Positions 1-11,200 of a DNA stretch of 64,000 bases are shown here, in pieces. This stretch comes from Heterocephalus glaber (Eukaryota; Chordata; Mammalia; Rodentia; Bathyergidae). Location of the stretch: NCBI RefSeq assembly GCF_000247695.1, contig NW_004624743.1, forward strand, positions 1,748,113 through 1,812,112. The letters run 5' to 3'. The notes beneath the pieces are model-generated. The model did not search any database. It was not told the DNA's origin and worked only from the letters and a program-made list of their open reading frames with translations. The translations under genes were made by a program, and so were the position numbers. Positions within the stretch are counted from its first letter, which is position 1. Each line of letters starts with the position of its first letter.

Positions 1-424
1 TTTACAATGCATATAACCTATGACCAGAATATATAAAGAATTCTTAGAGCTCATTAATAGACATCCCAATTAAAAAGTAGACATAAGAAGATGATAAATT
101 GGCTCGAGTTATTTATTGTCTCCCGTAAACCTGTGTCTCCCGGTTTCCGGTCTCTTTCCTGCTTGCTCAGCCTGTTTTCTTGAGTCACTTCAACTTGCTC
201 ACACTGTGGCCTCCTGGCTCACCATCCCTCAGAAGCTGCCCACACTGCCCCTGGCCTAATGTCTTTGTCACCTTCTGTAGTGGCGCAGTGTGACCATGGG
301 AACTGAGATCGCCCGGCAATTAGGAGGGGCAGCCCGCCACTTCCCATGGACAGTTTCCTCAGGTTGTGCATTTCTGTGAGAAGCTGCATCTTAGAATTGC
401 TTAGTTTAAATATTTTTATTAGCC

Positions 425-765
425 CACGTTTGCAGTGCAGAATGATTGCTTTCCTCTGGGGAGTTGGTGCACACATATGACATATCTTCATTATTTTTAT
501 TTCCCCTTCTTCTCTCCTTTCTCCCCCTCCCTCTATCTCGCTGTCCTCTTCCCATTTGCAAAAGCTCTGTCTCCTTGTTTCCTATTATCTGTCTTTATTT
601 TGCTCCTTAATTTATTTATACTCAGTGTTTCTCATATAAGAGAAACCATGTGCCATTTAACCTTCTGTGTCTGCTTTATTGCTTGATATTAGGGTCTCAC
701 GGTGCATCCATTTTCCCATAAATTACTCAAATTTATAATCTGGCCAAAAATCCTGGCTCTGATTT
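425..765 (-). mobile_element. L1 3' end fragment
   Basis: A truncated L1 3' end read on the minus strand. It shares ctcatataagagaaaccatg and ggtctcacggtgcatccatt with the other copies at 13.3, 50.4 and 61.3 kb. Confidence 0.75.
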
Positions 766-1055
766 TACTGTTCATTATCTTAGGTAGCTGTTAGATTTCT
801 CTGAGCCCCAGTTCCCTCATCTCTAAAAGCAAAGAATATGTTTCCTGGGATTGTGAGAATTAACAAAGGTAATTCACAGAAGTTGTTAATCAGTTCTATA
901 ATAAAGTCAATGTATAATCTTTCCTGTAAGAACCTTAAAGCTTGTGCTTTTGAAAAATCCATAAAACAACTCTGTTGACAGTCTTTAACTGCTGATATTC
1001 TTGAAAAAAATGGTGGCAAAGATCCTGATTTCACCATCCTTCGTGTATTTTTCAT

Positions 1056-1157
1056 TTTATTTTATTTTATTTTATTTTTGGTACTGGGGATCGAACTCGT
1101 GTCCTTGAGCCTGCGCACAGGCGGTGAAACCACTGAGCTAAATCCCCAGCCCCCCCA
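1056..1157 (-). repeat. ID SINE
   Basis: The reverse complement of a tRNA-Ala-derived ID element: a TTTTA-rich tail, then ggtactggggatcgaactcg and ending ctgagctaaatccccagccc. Confidence 0.85.
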
Positions 1158-1599
1158 CATGTATTTTTAATCACAGAGAATGAGAGGCCAGCTAAGCTTC
1201 TTTCTCTCAGTCTACAAGGATGTGTTTCTGTTTATTGCTTTGGTTAATTTGAACTTGGAGAAAATCTCAGGTTAACCTGAATAAGAAAAATTTAAAAACT
1301 GAAGGATAAGAACCATGTACCTAAAGGTGGAAACAAATGAACAGAAATGCTCTGCTACACTGGTGCATGTCCCCATGCTGTGTCCCCTGCTGACCTTGAG
1401 CTTGGACTGAGGAGGCCAGTGGTGTAATCTGTCAGCAAATACCAGGACGTGGGCTTCCTAGAGAGAAGCTCCCCTCTCTTCAGTGGGGTAGGCAGAGAGA
1501 ACATTTGCTTCTTTAGGTGGCTTGAGAAAGCTTTAAAGCTAGTGTCGTGTCTTCTTTTTCAGCCACCCGGAAATGCTTGCAGAGTTACTGCACTGAAGA

Positions 1600-2195
1600 G
1601 TAGACAGAAATGTCACCATGTGCCAGGGGCTGATCAGACCCCTGGACCTGTTGCAGGGTTGATGAAGAATAAAGAAAGACAGAGACAAATTTCAAGATGC
1701 AAGGGGCACTAGGAGGGGTCTGCCTCTAGTGGACAGACTCAACAATCTCCATAGTTGACCCATTTTTATTAGTAAGCAAAAGGTGCAAGAGAAAGGGGAC
1801 CAGTGTGAATCAGGAACAATAGTGCTTGAAATGATATTTTGAAAAACAGAGAACAGGTTAAACTTTCATGAGGAGAGAGTGTGAGAAGGGAGCAGGTTAT
1901 ACCTCACAATAGAGGACCACGTTAATGAGGAACTAGTTCTTTCTGTCTTCCTGCACTGTTACAAGCACCTCAGTAGATGATATGTTGCCTCAAGAATGCC
2001 AGGGTCACTAGTTTACTCTTGCAGCTGAGACACACTGTTTTCTGTAAGCCTCCTGCTCTGGAGGCATGGTGCACTGACCTCAATTCAGTGGGCCTGGGTA
2101 ATGTAGTCCCAGTCTCCAACAATCATACTTTCTAGTTCCTAGTAACCATGTGGCCTGGTCCCCAACAACCAGTGCCTCTAATCAGTCAGATGAAC
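1600..2195 (-). mobile_element. Possible ERV LTR remnant
   Basis: A non-SINE block with an internal TTTATT (AATAAA on the minus strand) and the purine-rich composition of an LTR R/U3 region. I cannot name the family. This call rests on general look only. Confidence 0.2.
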
Positions 2196-2324
2196 GCTGA
2201 ATCTGCAACCATTTTCGTAGATTGAAAGTAATAATTCAGTCTGTCCTGTAAACCAGTTTGATTTGAGGTTTCTGCGATTTGCAAACAAAAGATTGCAAAG
2301 TGATAATCCATTGAAAACCATTGA

Positions 2325-2420
2325 GGGCTGGGGATTTAGCTCAGTGGTTCTGATGCCTGCCTCACAAGAACACGATCCTGAGTTTGATCCCTGGTACCAA
2401 AAAAAAGAAAAAAGAAAACC
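2325..2420 (+). repeat. ID SINE
   Basis: It starts gggctggggatttagctcag and ends gatccctggtaccaaaaaa, with A and B boxes of a Pol III promoter recognisable, followed by an A-rich tail. Confidence 0.85.
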
Positions 2421-2587
2421 ATTGAAAGCACCAGTGGGTCACCATTCCAAGTGCCCTGTCCCCTACAGGTGATTGCCCCCAAGAATGAGTATATCAACTG
2501 GGACTCATGGAACACTGTGCCCACCACATGCAGGGCGGTAGGCTGGCAAATATTCTGTTCATGTGATTGACCTGGTTTTTTGTTCAT

Positions 2588-2640
2588 TTTTCTAGCTGTG
2601 TGACCTTGAACAAGTATTTCACCTCTGCTGCCAATTTGTA
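2588..2640 (+). repeat. MIR fragment
   Basis: The stretch tagctgtgtgaccttgaaca and the following acctctgctgcc matches the conserved MIR core. Confidence 0.5.
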
Positions 2641-3094
2641 TTTAAATTCAAAAATTGAGATTAATATTTAAATTCAGAAATAAATATTGTTCAAGCAGTG
2701 CTATTAGATAGTTTCTTTCAAGGATGATATCTGGTGGTTGTGGGAAATTGTTGTGAAATCAAATAGCTTTAAAGACTGTGAAAGATGGAGAGACAGATTG
2801 ATCATTCCTTGTGAACGTTAGACATTGTTCATAGACATTGTCAGTGCTTCAAAGAGTTGAGGCATGTTCCCCTTTGGGGTCAGAGACCTCCATGTGTTGA
2901 TCAAGCCACTCAATAGTCCTTCAGGAAGGAAATGCAGAGCTTAATGTCCATGTGTCTTTACCATGCTCATGTATCCTTGTAATCAGATGCCATCAAGAGT
3001 ATACGGTGCAGGCCACTGGGCTAAGGGAATGGATGGACAAAACCAGCTCTAAGTGGGACATAATTGTGGCAAATAACATTCTATTCAGTGCCCA

Positions 3095-3250
3095 GCACTA
3101 GTTTCTGTTTTGTAGGAATGACTGATCTTTAAGTAGGATAGTACTGTTCTCCTTGTATAAGTGGAGAAACTGAGTCACAGACAGGTTGTTAATTTGCCCC
3201 ACACTGTACCTCTGGCCTGTTCTACAGCCACATCAGCTCAGGGTTGGACC
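3095..3250 (-). repeat. MIR
   Basis: The string ataagtggagaaactgagtc acagacaggttgttaatttg is the inverse of the MIR core (ttacagatgaggaaactgag family). Confidence 0.55.
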
Positions 3251-3927
3251 TCCATGTGAGTGGTGAGGCCCAAGGGATGTCTTTGAGGTCTCTTGTGCCT
3301 GGTTCTTGGTGATTCCATAGCACTTGGAAGGCTGTGCCTGCCTGTGGCTGATCATTTACTCTGGTTACCTCCACACTAGATTTGTGGATTGCTCCAGCCT
3401 TGCTGACTGAGAAGCATTGCTGAAGACCATTTATGTAAGTGTCTGGTTAATTTCTAAGAATTCTGATCCCTGAGAGTGGTAAACATAGTGAGCTGTGAAC
3501 AGCAGAGAGATTGTGAGAGTATCAAGCTTTGATCTTAAAAATACACAAAGAGCAAAGTTGTTCAAATCAGTTAATAAAAACAGCCAAGCAGTATCATCAA
3601 ATCCTAATCTAAAATGGTAATAGCAGTTGAAATTTGAATTTATGGGTATACTGGAAATTTGATAAAGAAAACTCCTTCCATGGTCTTTAAGCCTGTGACA
3701 CTGGGTCATTTGGAGAGCAGTAGAAATGCCCTTCTATTTGATGGCCTGTCTTTCAAAGTAGATGCCCCCCATCCCCATCACTGATCCAGGCATGGATGGA
3801 CCAGTAGAGGTAGAAGCAGCAGCTCTTTAACCAAGTCTTTCATCATTTCCTGTTGATTTCCAGGTTTTCATTTTCCCTTCCCCCTTTCCATCTTTCACTC
3901 AACTCATTCTTTTGTCTTCTCACTAAT

Positions 3928-3955
3928 TATCTATCTATCTATCTATCATCTATAG
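3928..3955. repeat. (TATC)n microsatellite
   Basis: Five to six units of TATC. Confidence 0.85.
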
Positions 3956-4379
3956 CTCTGGCAGGGCACCTCTGCCCTATCCGCTTCTTCAGTATTTCAA
4001 AATCCTTCAGCTTTCATCCTTCAGCAAGATCCTGGCTACTTCTTCTTCCCCACCTCTGACTCCTGTGGAGGCCTCTGTCCCACTTTGATTAACCCACCTT
4101 ACAATAAACTGCCACCACTTCTCAATCCCTTCATCTATTTTATCATTAGATATAACAAAATAACTCTTCTTGCTGGTGGCTCCAAAGGGATCTTTGTGTT
4201 GAGACACTGTTATTTCACAGTGTGTCTAGGTGTGGTCTTCCTGACTGTGATTCCTGGACCTGTAGATCCATGTCTTTCATCAAGGCCTTAAAATACTTTT
4301 CCTATATTGCCTCTGTTTTTTTGTTTGCTTGTTTTGTTTTCCTTTTAAAAACTTTTTTCTAACAGTCTTACTAAATATA

Positions 4380-4447
4380 AATTGAAAGTTCTAAGTCTAT
4401 CATCCATATCTTAATATAAACAGGAAAATATCTCGCTCTCTGTTGTT

Positions 4448-4486
<39 letters not shown>

Positions 4487-5145
4487 TGGGGGGGTGGTAC
4501 CAGGGATCAAACTCAGGACCTTGTACTTGTGAGGCAGGCACAGTGCCACTGAGCTGAATTCCTGGCCCTCTTCTCTCCTCTATTTTCTATATCTAGCTCT
4601 TTTTGCTGCATTTGGGGTAATTTTCTCAGATCCATTTTTTTTCAAACACGTTTCCAGTGTACTCATTGCTTATTCAGTGGGGCCTAATTTGTGCTTATTT
4701 CTCTTTTGAGCCTTGATTTTCAACTATAAAATTGTCAGTAATATTTGAAAGAATAATTTTATTTCTATTTTCTTACCTGCTGTTAGTAGCAAGTAGGAAG
4801 TTTTGTGTGGTTTTTATAAAATCTCTTAAAATATTTGTTATTCTTTGGTCATGTTTTCAGTGCTCACTTTTATACCCTTCATGCTTGTAAACATCCTAAT
4901 TTTAGAATATTTAAACTAGAGCTCTCTAGTCTGGAATTCTTGGCAATGGTGCAGCTTTGTGGGTGCTGACGCTATGTTGACTGATCTTTGCTCATAGTGG
5001 ATGGTTTGTGTTGTAATGTTGCATTGTGTGTTTTTCTTCAGGGGCTTTAGTTGTTTAATCCAAATTTGAGTCCAACATGGATAGCCTATGGCTACCAGTT
5101 CTCAAGAGAGTTTTTTCCCCATCATTCCCACTGATGTGGGCAAGT
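4380..5145 (-). mobile_element. Old L1/HAL1-like remnant
   Basis: AT-rich diverged sequence resembling the inverse of old L1 ORF2 or HAL1, interrupted by an ID element at 4440-4566. The family assignment is uncertain. Confidence 0.35.
4440..4566 (-). repeat. ID SINE with (GTT)n tail
   Basis: A (GTT)n tract (an AAC-type A-rich tail on the minus strand) is followed by ggtaccagggatcaaactca and ccactgagctgaattcctgg. Confidence 0.8.
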
Positions 5146-5149
5146 TTCT

Positions 5150-5240
5150 TTTTTATGAGGAAGGGGATTGTCGGAGGTGGAACCCAGGACATTGCCCATA
5201 CTAGGCAAATGCTCTACCACTGAGGTACACCTCCAGTCCA
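5150..5240 (-). repeat. Diverged ID-like SINE
   Basis: It contains ggtggaacccaggacattgc and ctctaccactgaggtacacc, the inverse of the ID body. Confidence 0.6.
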
Positions 5241-5844
5241 GATGAGGTTCCCAGTTGTTTCCCTTGTATGTGAAGTGCTTTTCCTAGTTCACTCTTTCAC
5301 AGCTGGTGGTCTATTGAGAGTTCCATCTTTATGCTGGATCCTCAGTTTCCCTTGTGGTACCCACTCCTCATGAAGGCCTGGGGGCTCCTTCTTCCCACCC
5401 ACATGGACATTATAACCCAGATCTGGAGTTACCATTCGTGGGGCCCTTCCCTTCCCTGCATGGCAGCCAGCTTCCCTTCTGAGGCTTGGTTCTGGCTTTC
5501 AGGTTCTTCTGTGTATTTGACTCTGGAGAATTCCTTTTTTTGAGGATTCAGCTAAACATTTTGAGTGATGTTTTTTATATTTAACTCAGAATTTCCAAGT
5601 TTTCAATAAAAAATTTTTTTTCAAGATCTCTCGTTTGCCAAGATCATATCGTCACCATTCTCTGACAGAACTTAAATGTCTCCTGTGGGTGGAAGGCGCC
5701 TGTGCATGTTCAGGGGAGGAAGAAGGGCCTCTGCTTGTTAGAAGGTAGAGATTTTGCCCAACTCACGCACGAGCGCTGCGGACTGCTCTTGCAGTCCCCG
5801 CCCAGCCGTCTCACATTCACCTCTCATTCACTAAATGTCTACTG

Positions 5845-6790
5845 TCCAGGATTCCATTCATTCATTTAGCAAATACATATGAGGCATGGCATCCGCTGCA
5901 TGCCAGACAGATCCCCCTGCTCAGCAGAAAATTAACAGGATCCCTCTCTTCATGGCGGACACAGATATTGATCAGATAATCACACGTACAAATATGAAAC
6001 CGCACGTGTGGTAAGTGCTGTGGAGTAAAGGGCTGTGCAGCTGTGAGAAATGTAACGGGAGATTTGTCCGACTGAGGCCAGGAAAGGCTCATCTGAGGCC
6101 ATAACAGATGCAGCAAGGGCGAGTGACTTCTCACTGAGTAGAAAGGAGCACGGTGATTGTTCCAGGTATGCAGCAGGAAGGCAGGGGCACCGGGGTCACG
6201 GGGGAGAGATGCACAGAAATTGAAGAATATTGTTTCAGGAAAGGCTGAGAGAAACTAAAACCAGACCATGGAAGACCTCGTAGACCGTGTTTAGGAGTTT
6301 CGTATTTATCAGAAGGGCTACGGAAAGGCCGTGGACAGTGGAATGACACATCCTGTTTGCCATTGGAGAGATCTTTCTGATTCCAGTGAAGAGAACAGAT
6401 CTGAGCTGGCAGGAATGAAACTGGAGGCGAGTTGGGAGGCACCACAGTGAGCCAGATGAGGGTTGCTGGTAGCTCACCCCCCATGTGGGCTCTAGACAGA
6501 AAGGCATAGATTTGAGACTGACTTAGCAGGGAAAATCGCGAGGAGCAGCAGAGAGCTGGGAGGAGGCCAAAGTCCCAGGCCTGTGTAGCTGTCACTTTAC
6601 TTGAACAGCAACATGAGAGGGAGCAGATGTGGTGGAACGGCCATGGGTTTTCTTTAGAACATACTGAGCTTGGAGGGGTATCAGAGACATCAAAGAGGAG
6701 AAGGGCAAGAGGATTGGATATGAGGGTCTGGGACATGAATGTGTCATTTGCTCACAGGTTCAAGTGCAAGTGGTGGAGTGAGAGAGCTCC
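5845..6790 (-). mobile_element. L2 LINE fragment
   Basis: It starts attcattcatttagcaaata, the inverse of the L2 3' end, and continues with ctgtggagtaaagggctgtg and aggaaaggctcatctgaggc, which match the L2 3' region in order. The 201-codon minus-strand frame inside it is not a gene. Confidence 0.75.
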
Positions 6791-6959
6791 TGGGGACAGT
6801 CGCAGAGTGGCCCTGGCTGTAGAAGCATGGAGGTTACTGAGGACTTTCCCGGGAGCTGTCTTGAAAGTGAGATGGGCGGGAGGCTTGGAACCACGCGTAG
6901 AGAGGGCCAGAGAGCAGGAAACCAACCCGTCCAGACCACTCTCAAGAAGTATGAACTTT

Positions 6960-7057
6960 TTACATTTATTGACTCAGATTGATTGAACCTAGATAGAACT
7001 GGGGCCTTGTACATGGTAGTGTGTGCCCTACCACCAAGCTCCACGCCTAGCCAGGTA
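6960..7057 (-). repeat. Diverged ID-like SINE
   Basis: The string ttgaacctagatagaactgg ... ctaccaccaagctccacgcc resembles an old inverted ID element. Confidence 0.5.
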
Positions 7058-7284
7058 CGTGTTCATTTTTTTAAAGGAAATGTGTCGTTTAATTATGATC
7101 GGGTGGCAGAACCTTAGCACACAGTAAGCCAGATGGCATGAAAGTGATTTCCCGGGAGTGAGGAGGGCAGAGGGCCTGCCCCAGGCTGGTGTGTGGCTCT
7201 TTGGGCGGGGTGGGGGCCCTGGGTTCTGTCTCCAGCACTGCAGGAAATAAAGAGATCGGGATCAACATCGAACTGTGACAAAAT

Positions 7285-7460
7285 TAGTGTTTACTGAGCT
7301 CTGGCTACTGTCTCGGCCCCGTTTTAAATGCCGAACATGTATTAATTAACGAGTGCAGTCTCACGACAGTTCATCAGCTCACACAGGCGTCGATGAGCTG
7401 GACACCAGAGAAGCGATGGGATCGGCCAGGTGGGGCACAGCAGCTTGACCCAAGAGGTCT
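7285..7460 (-). repeat. MIR-like fragment
   Basis: The order gtgtttactgagctctggct ... atgtattaattaacgagtgc follows an inverted MIR. It is strongly diverged. Confidence 0.4.
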
Positions 7461-7477
7461 GGCTTTTAGAACACTTG

Positions 7478-7720
7478 CTCTATTTTAAATGACAAATACT
7501 AATTGTATAAATTGTATATTTATGGGATTCCATGTGGTGCATTGATACAGATCATCATTATGAAATGATTAAATCAAGCTAATAAACCTAGGACTTCACA
7601 CACTTATAATTTTTTGTGGTGAAAACATTTGAAATCTGCCATTTTAGCACTTTTGACACACATGTCCTTAAGCACTGTGCTGCTCTGCTTCCCATATGGA
7701 TCTACAGTAGAGTACTGGTG
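7478..7720 (-). mobile_element. L1 3' UTR fragment (older family)
   Basis: The string aaatgattaaatcaagctaa and the following attttttgtggtgaaaacat match the inverse of old L1 3' UTRs. Confidence 0.75.
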
Positions 7721-8107
7721 TCATCTCCAAGCCTAGGTATGAGCTCGTCCACAGATATTCAGAACATTACATAGTGGCTTTGGCCATGAGTCTGAATTAA
7801 CACTTGCTCGAGAGCTTTGTTAAACCTGCTTCTTGGCTTTGCATTGTGGAGCGAGGCGGGGGCAATGGAAGCATCGTTCGGGTGGCTGCAGCTTTCCCTG
7901 AGTAACACGTGCACGTTCTTCCCGTCATTGCCCTGTGGCCCGGGCTCCCTGCCCAGAAGATAGCAGTGAGTGGCACCCGGTGTCTTCAGCCCACCGCCGC
8001 TCTGCCAGGACGCGTCTTCCGCGAGTTCCACGATCAGTCTCCCAAAATGAGCGATCTCTTTCTGGGGCCTGGCTCTGACCATGGCCTGTACTTCTTTTCC
8101 TCCTCAG

Positions 8108-8214
8108 GATTCAACAACATGGAGAGAACGTGTGACAAAGAGTTCATCATACGCAGGACGGCCACCAATCGGGTCCTGAACGTCCTCCGCCACTGGGTCT
8201 CAAAGCACGCACAG
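8108..8214 (+). CDS. RASGRF2: RASGRF2 coding exon (pre-CDC25 helical segment)
   Basis: The acceptor is tcctcag and the donor gtaatt. Two bases complete a split codon, then 35 codons run [10 protein letters not shown]...WVSKHAQ. The segment resembles the helical N-terminal RasGEF (REM-like) region just before the catalytic domain. This is the first RASGRF2 exon I can see. Its upstream partner exon is outside the window. Confidence 0.95.
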
Positions 8215-11200
8215 GTAATTCAGGGTTGCATGTTTAATGTGACTTTTCCAAGCTCTGTACGTACGTGCAGAACATCTCTTGGTTCTTGGCAGCTAAGATT
8301 CAAATTCGGAACCAGGCGGGGAAGACACTGGGCGGCTAAGAGGCTCCAGGCGGCCACACACCTGGCCAGCAGTGCATTTCCCATCTGCGAAGGACACAGC
8401 GGGCGAGGCGGGGCCCCCTTCCTCTGCCCTGCACCCTGACAGCCCTGTCCCGAGGTTGCACCTGTCAGCACAGCTCTGCTCCAGGGCCACCAGCTCCACG
8501 GCCTGGGGAAGAGCATCGCAGCTCTGTGGAGGGAGGCGGACACTTGGCGTCCGCTCAGGGAGTGTTTTGTCGGCCTGACTCAGGGCGTTGCCTTGTGTCT
8601 TTTGGTGTCTTGGTTCTGAGTACTGTTTTCAAAATGTGTCACATTGGCAAGACACCCACTTGTTGCTGTGATCAAAAAATATGATAAATGTTAATTTTTA
8701 AAAAAAATTCTTGGAGGGAAAGACACATTGCCATGAATCTCCCTCAGAATCCTCCCCCTCCCTTTGAACGCACTCACCCCATGGTCCTCGCCACTTTCTG
8801 CAGCAGCTCTGGAGTCCTCTTTCCTGAGGGTCTTTAGTTGTGCTGTCCTGGCTGCCTCCATGTCCTGAATGGATCGGAAGCATTGACCTCTCATGGTCAT
8901 TTTGACTTTGGGAAAGATCCAGGAGTGCCACAGTGTCAGATCTGGTGAATAAGGTGGATGAGGACGCAGTGTTGTGTTTTTACTTGACAGAAATTCCCAT
9001 AAATGGTTGATCAGTGAAGAGTGATCACAAGACACAGTTAATGTTTAAATTTTAAAAATTTATTACAATAAAAGACACTTTGCCGTTAATCTCCCCTTAA
9101 AATCCTCAAATCCTCTCTCACCCTATGAACACACTTATCCCATTGTTCTCGACGCCATGTCTTTACTGTAGTAAGATTTGTCACAGACTTTTAACATGCA
9201 CCATGTCTGTGGATCGCCCCTCATATTTAGGTTTACAACTCCAGCTGGTGGAATTTACAGCCCTTTTGTAACTCAGAGCCAGGCCCCACTTTGCCTGCTG
9301 GCTCAGGGCACACTCGTGCTCTTGCAGGGCCTCCTGGGCTTGAGGAGAGACTCAGGGCCAGGACGGGCCCCTCAGGGTGCAGGCATGGGGCGGACGCGTG
9401 AGGTAGCTGGTGAGGCTCGCTCTGTGAGACAGCACGGAGCAGTCCTGGGGCCGTCATGGTCGGGGGTGATGCCCTGTCTGAGAGGCTCACCACAAGGGCC
9501 ACACTCAGGTCCCTGTGGCAGCAGGATTTCCTAACCGAGAGCTGGGGAACGGGGCCTCCCCAGTAATTGTAAGCCAGCAGAAAGTCTCTTTTAAAGAAAA
9601 GCAATCCAGAGAGTGTGCTACGTAAGAGGTGTAAAACTGCATTGTAAATAAGTTAAGTGAATCCTATTTCATTGAAATCCCAGCGACCACCCGGGCTCCT
9701 GGACAGTGTCTCATAATCTCCGTGGGCTGCTTTCGAGCCACTCTGCCTCACTGCAGGGAAACCAAGTCCTGGCAATTCACACGTCACTTTTGGGTTTTGT
9801 GGTGTTCTTTAAATTTTAACTTTCTTTAATTATTTGGTACTGGAGATTGAACCTAGGGCCTCCACACTGAGCTATATCCTGAGTATGTGTGTATATATAC
9901 ACATATATATATATATATATATATATTTTATTGGGGTCTCCCTAAATTGCTCAGGTTGTGCTTCCACTTGGAACCCTCCTGCCTCAGCCTCCCTGAGGGC
10001 TGGGCTTACAGGCGTGCTCCACCACAGCTGGTTAGCCTTTTCTTTAGAAAATACTTGGTAAGACTAGAGTACTTCACTTTGCTTTCTGGTTCCGAAAATC
10101 CTCATCTGTCAGCTCCTCCTCCTCTTGTTCCACTTTGTCCCTCCTCTGGGTGGACCCGGCCTAGGCAGAAGCTGGGGCTCAGGGCTGCTGTGCTCTTCTT
10201 CCAGCTCCGCCTGTCCCATGGGCCCCAGCTGGCCTCCTGGGCCCTCTGTGTCCGTCCTCTCTTCTGGGGCCAGGCTTTTCCTGACTCTCCCTCCAGGCCC
10301 TTCCCTGGGACCACACAGGGTACCGAAGACGAGCTGCTGCTGGACTGCAGGGTGCGGCTGGCTTTCCTAACCTGGGCGCAGCCTAGGTGACAAGGGTCAG
10401 AGCAGCACAGGGGCGCACATGTCCTTTGTCCCGGGCTTGGGGGACTGGGCCTGGTGAGAAGGGGGAGCCGGGTGGGCAGCTCCGGAGAGAGCAGGGCCCA
10501 GCGCTGCAGGCTGAAGGTTGTCAGGCACCTGTGTGCTGGAATCTCCCGTGTGGCAGCTGCTGCTCCCGAGTCTTCCATGGGCTCGGGTGTGGGGCACAGG
10601 ATTGCTCAGGCGGACCCAGGAGGAGGCTGAGCCCACGCTCCCTGGGGGAGTTGCCAGACCACCAAGCAGGACAGCGAAGAGCTCTGATGGCACCTGTGTG
10701 GGAGGCCGAGGACAGGGCAGAGGGAAGGCCCTGGGGGACCCTGCCGGCCGGGCCAGGCACAGGAGAGGTGGGGACCAGGAGCCTCCTGGGCGAGGCACGT
10801 GGCTCGTGGGGGCATCTGGTGACACTGGGTACCAGGTGGACAGGCACTGCCTGGGGAGGGGCAGAAGGAGTGTGGGACCCACCCGAGAGAGTGCCCAGGG
10901 GCAGGCTCACTGCCATCCTGCCCCTCCAGGGGGACAGGGCCGGGCTCCCAGGCCTGAGGTTCTTCAGGACCGAGGCCAGCGCCTGGAGCCAGGGCCAGCC
11001 AGGTGGTGCGGCAGGACAGGAGGGACTGGTGGGGCCACGCATCCGAGCGGGACAGGAGTGGCATCGGATCAGCACGGGACCCTTCATGTCCCTGCTGAAG
11101 GGGACAGTCTCGGACTGACTGGGACTCGTAGGTCCTGGGAGGCTCTGGTCTCCCGGACCTCCCAAGGCGGGAAGGACAGGCCTGGGAGCAGTGCCTGGGA

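Larger units (their letters stand above)
1..8107 (+). other. RASGRF2 intron (5' side open)
   Basis: No exon recognised. It holds the L1, ID, MIR and L2 pieces listed separately. The remaining stretches, such as 1160-1600, 2640-3090, 3250-3920 and 5540-5840, show nothing I can name. Confidence 0.7.

Noticed and set aside
2325..2420. A tRNA-like stretch with A and B box
   Set aside because: It is an ID SINE derived from tRNA-Ala, with an A-rich tail and many copies, not a functional tRNA gene.
6131..6736. A 201-codon minus-strand frame
   Set aside because: It lies inside an L2 fragment and has no resemblance to L2 reverse transcriptase or any known protein.
1..8107. Search for an earlier RASGRF2 exon (DH, PH or REM part)
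   Set aside because: No frame with matching residues and splice borders was found. The upstream exon probably lies before the window.
10387..11118. A 243-codon plus-strand open frame, with 227-248-codon frames on the minus strand over the same place
   Set aside because: The frames arise on both strands from GC-rich sequence with few stop codons. No domain, family resemblance or splice context supports a gene.
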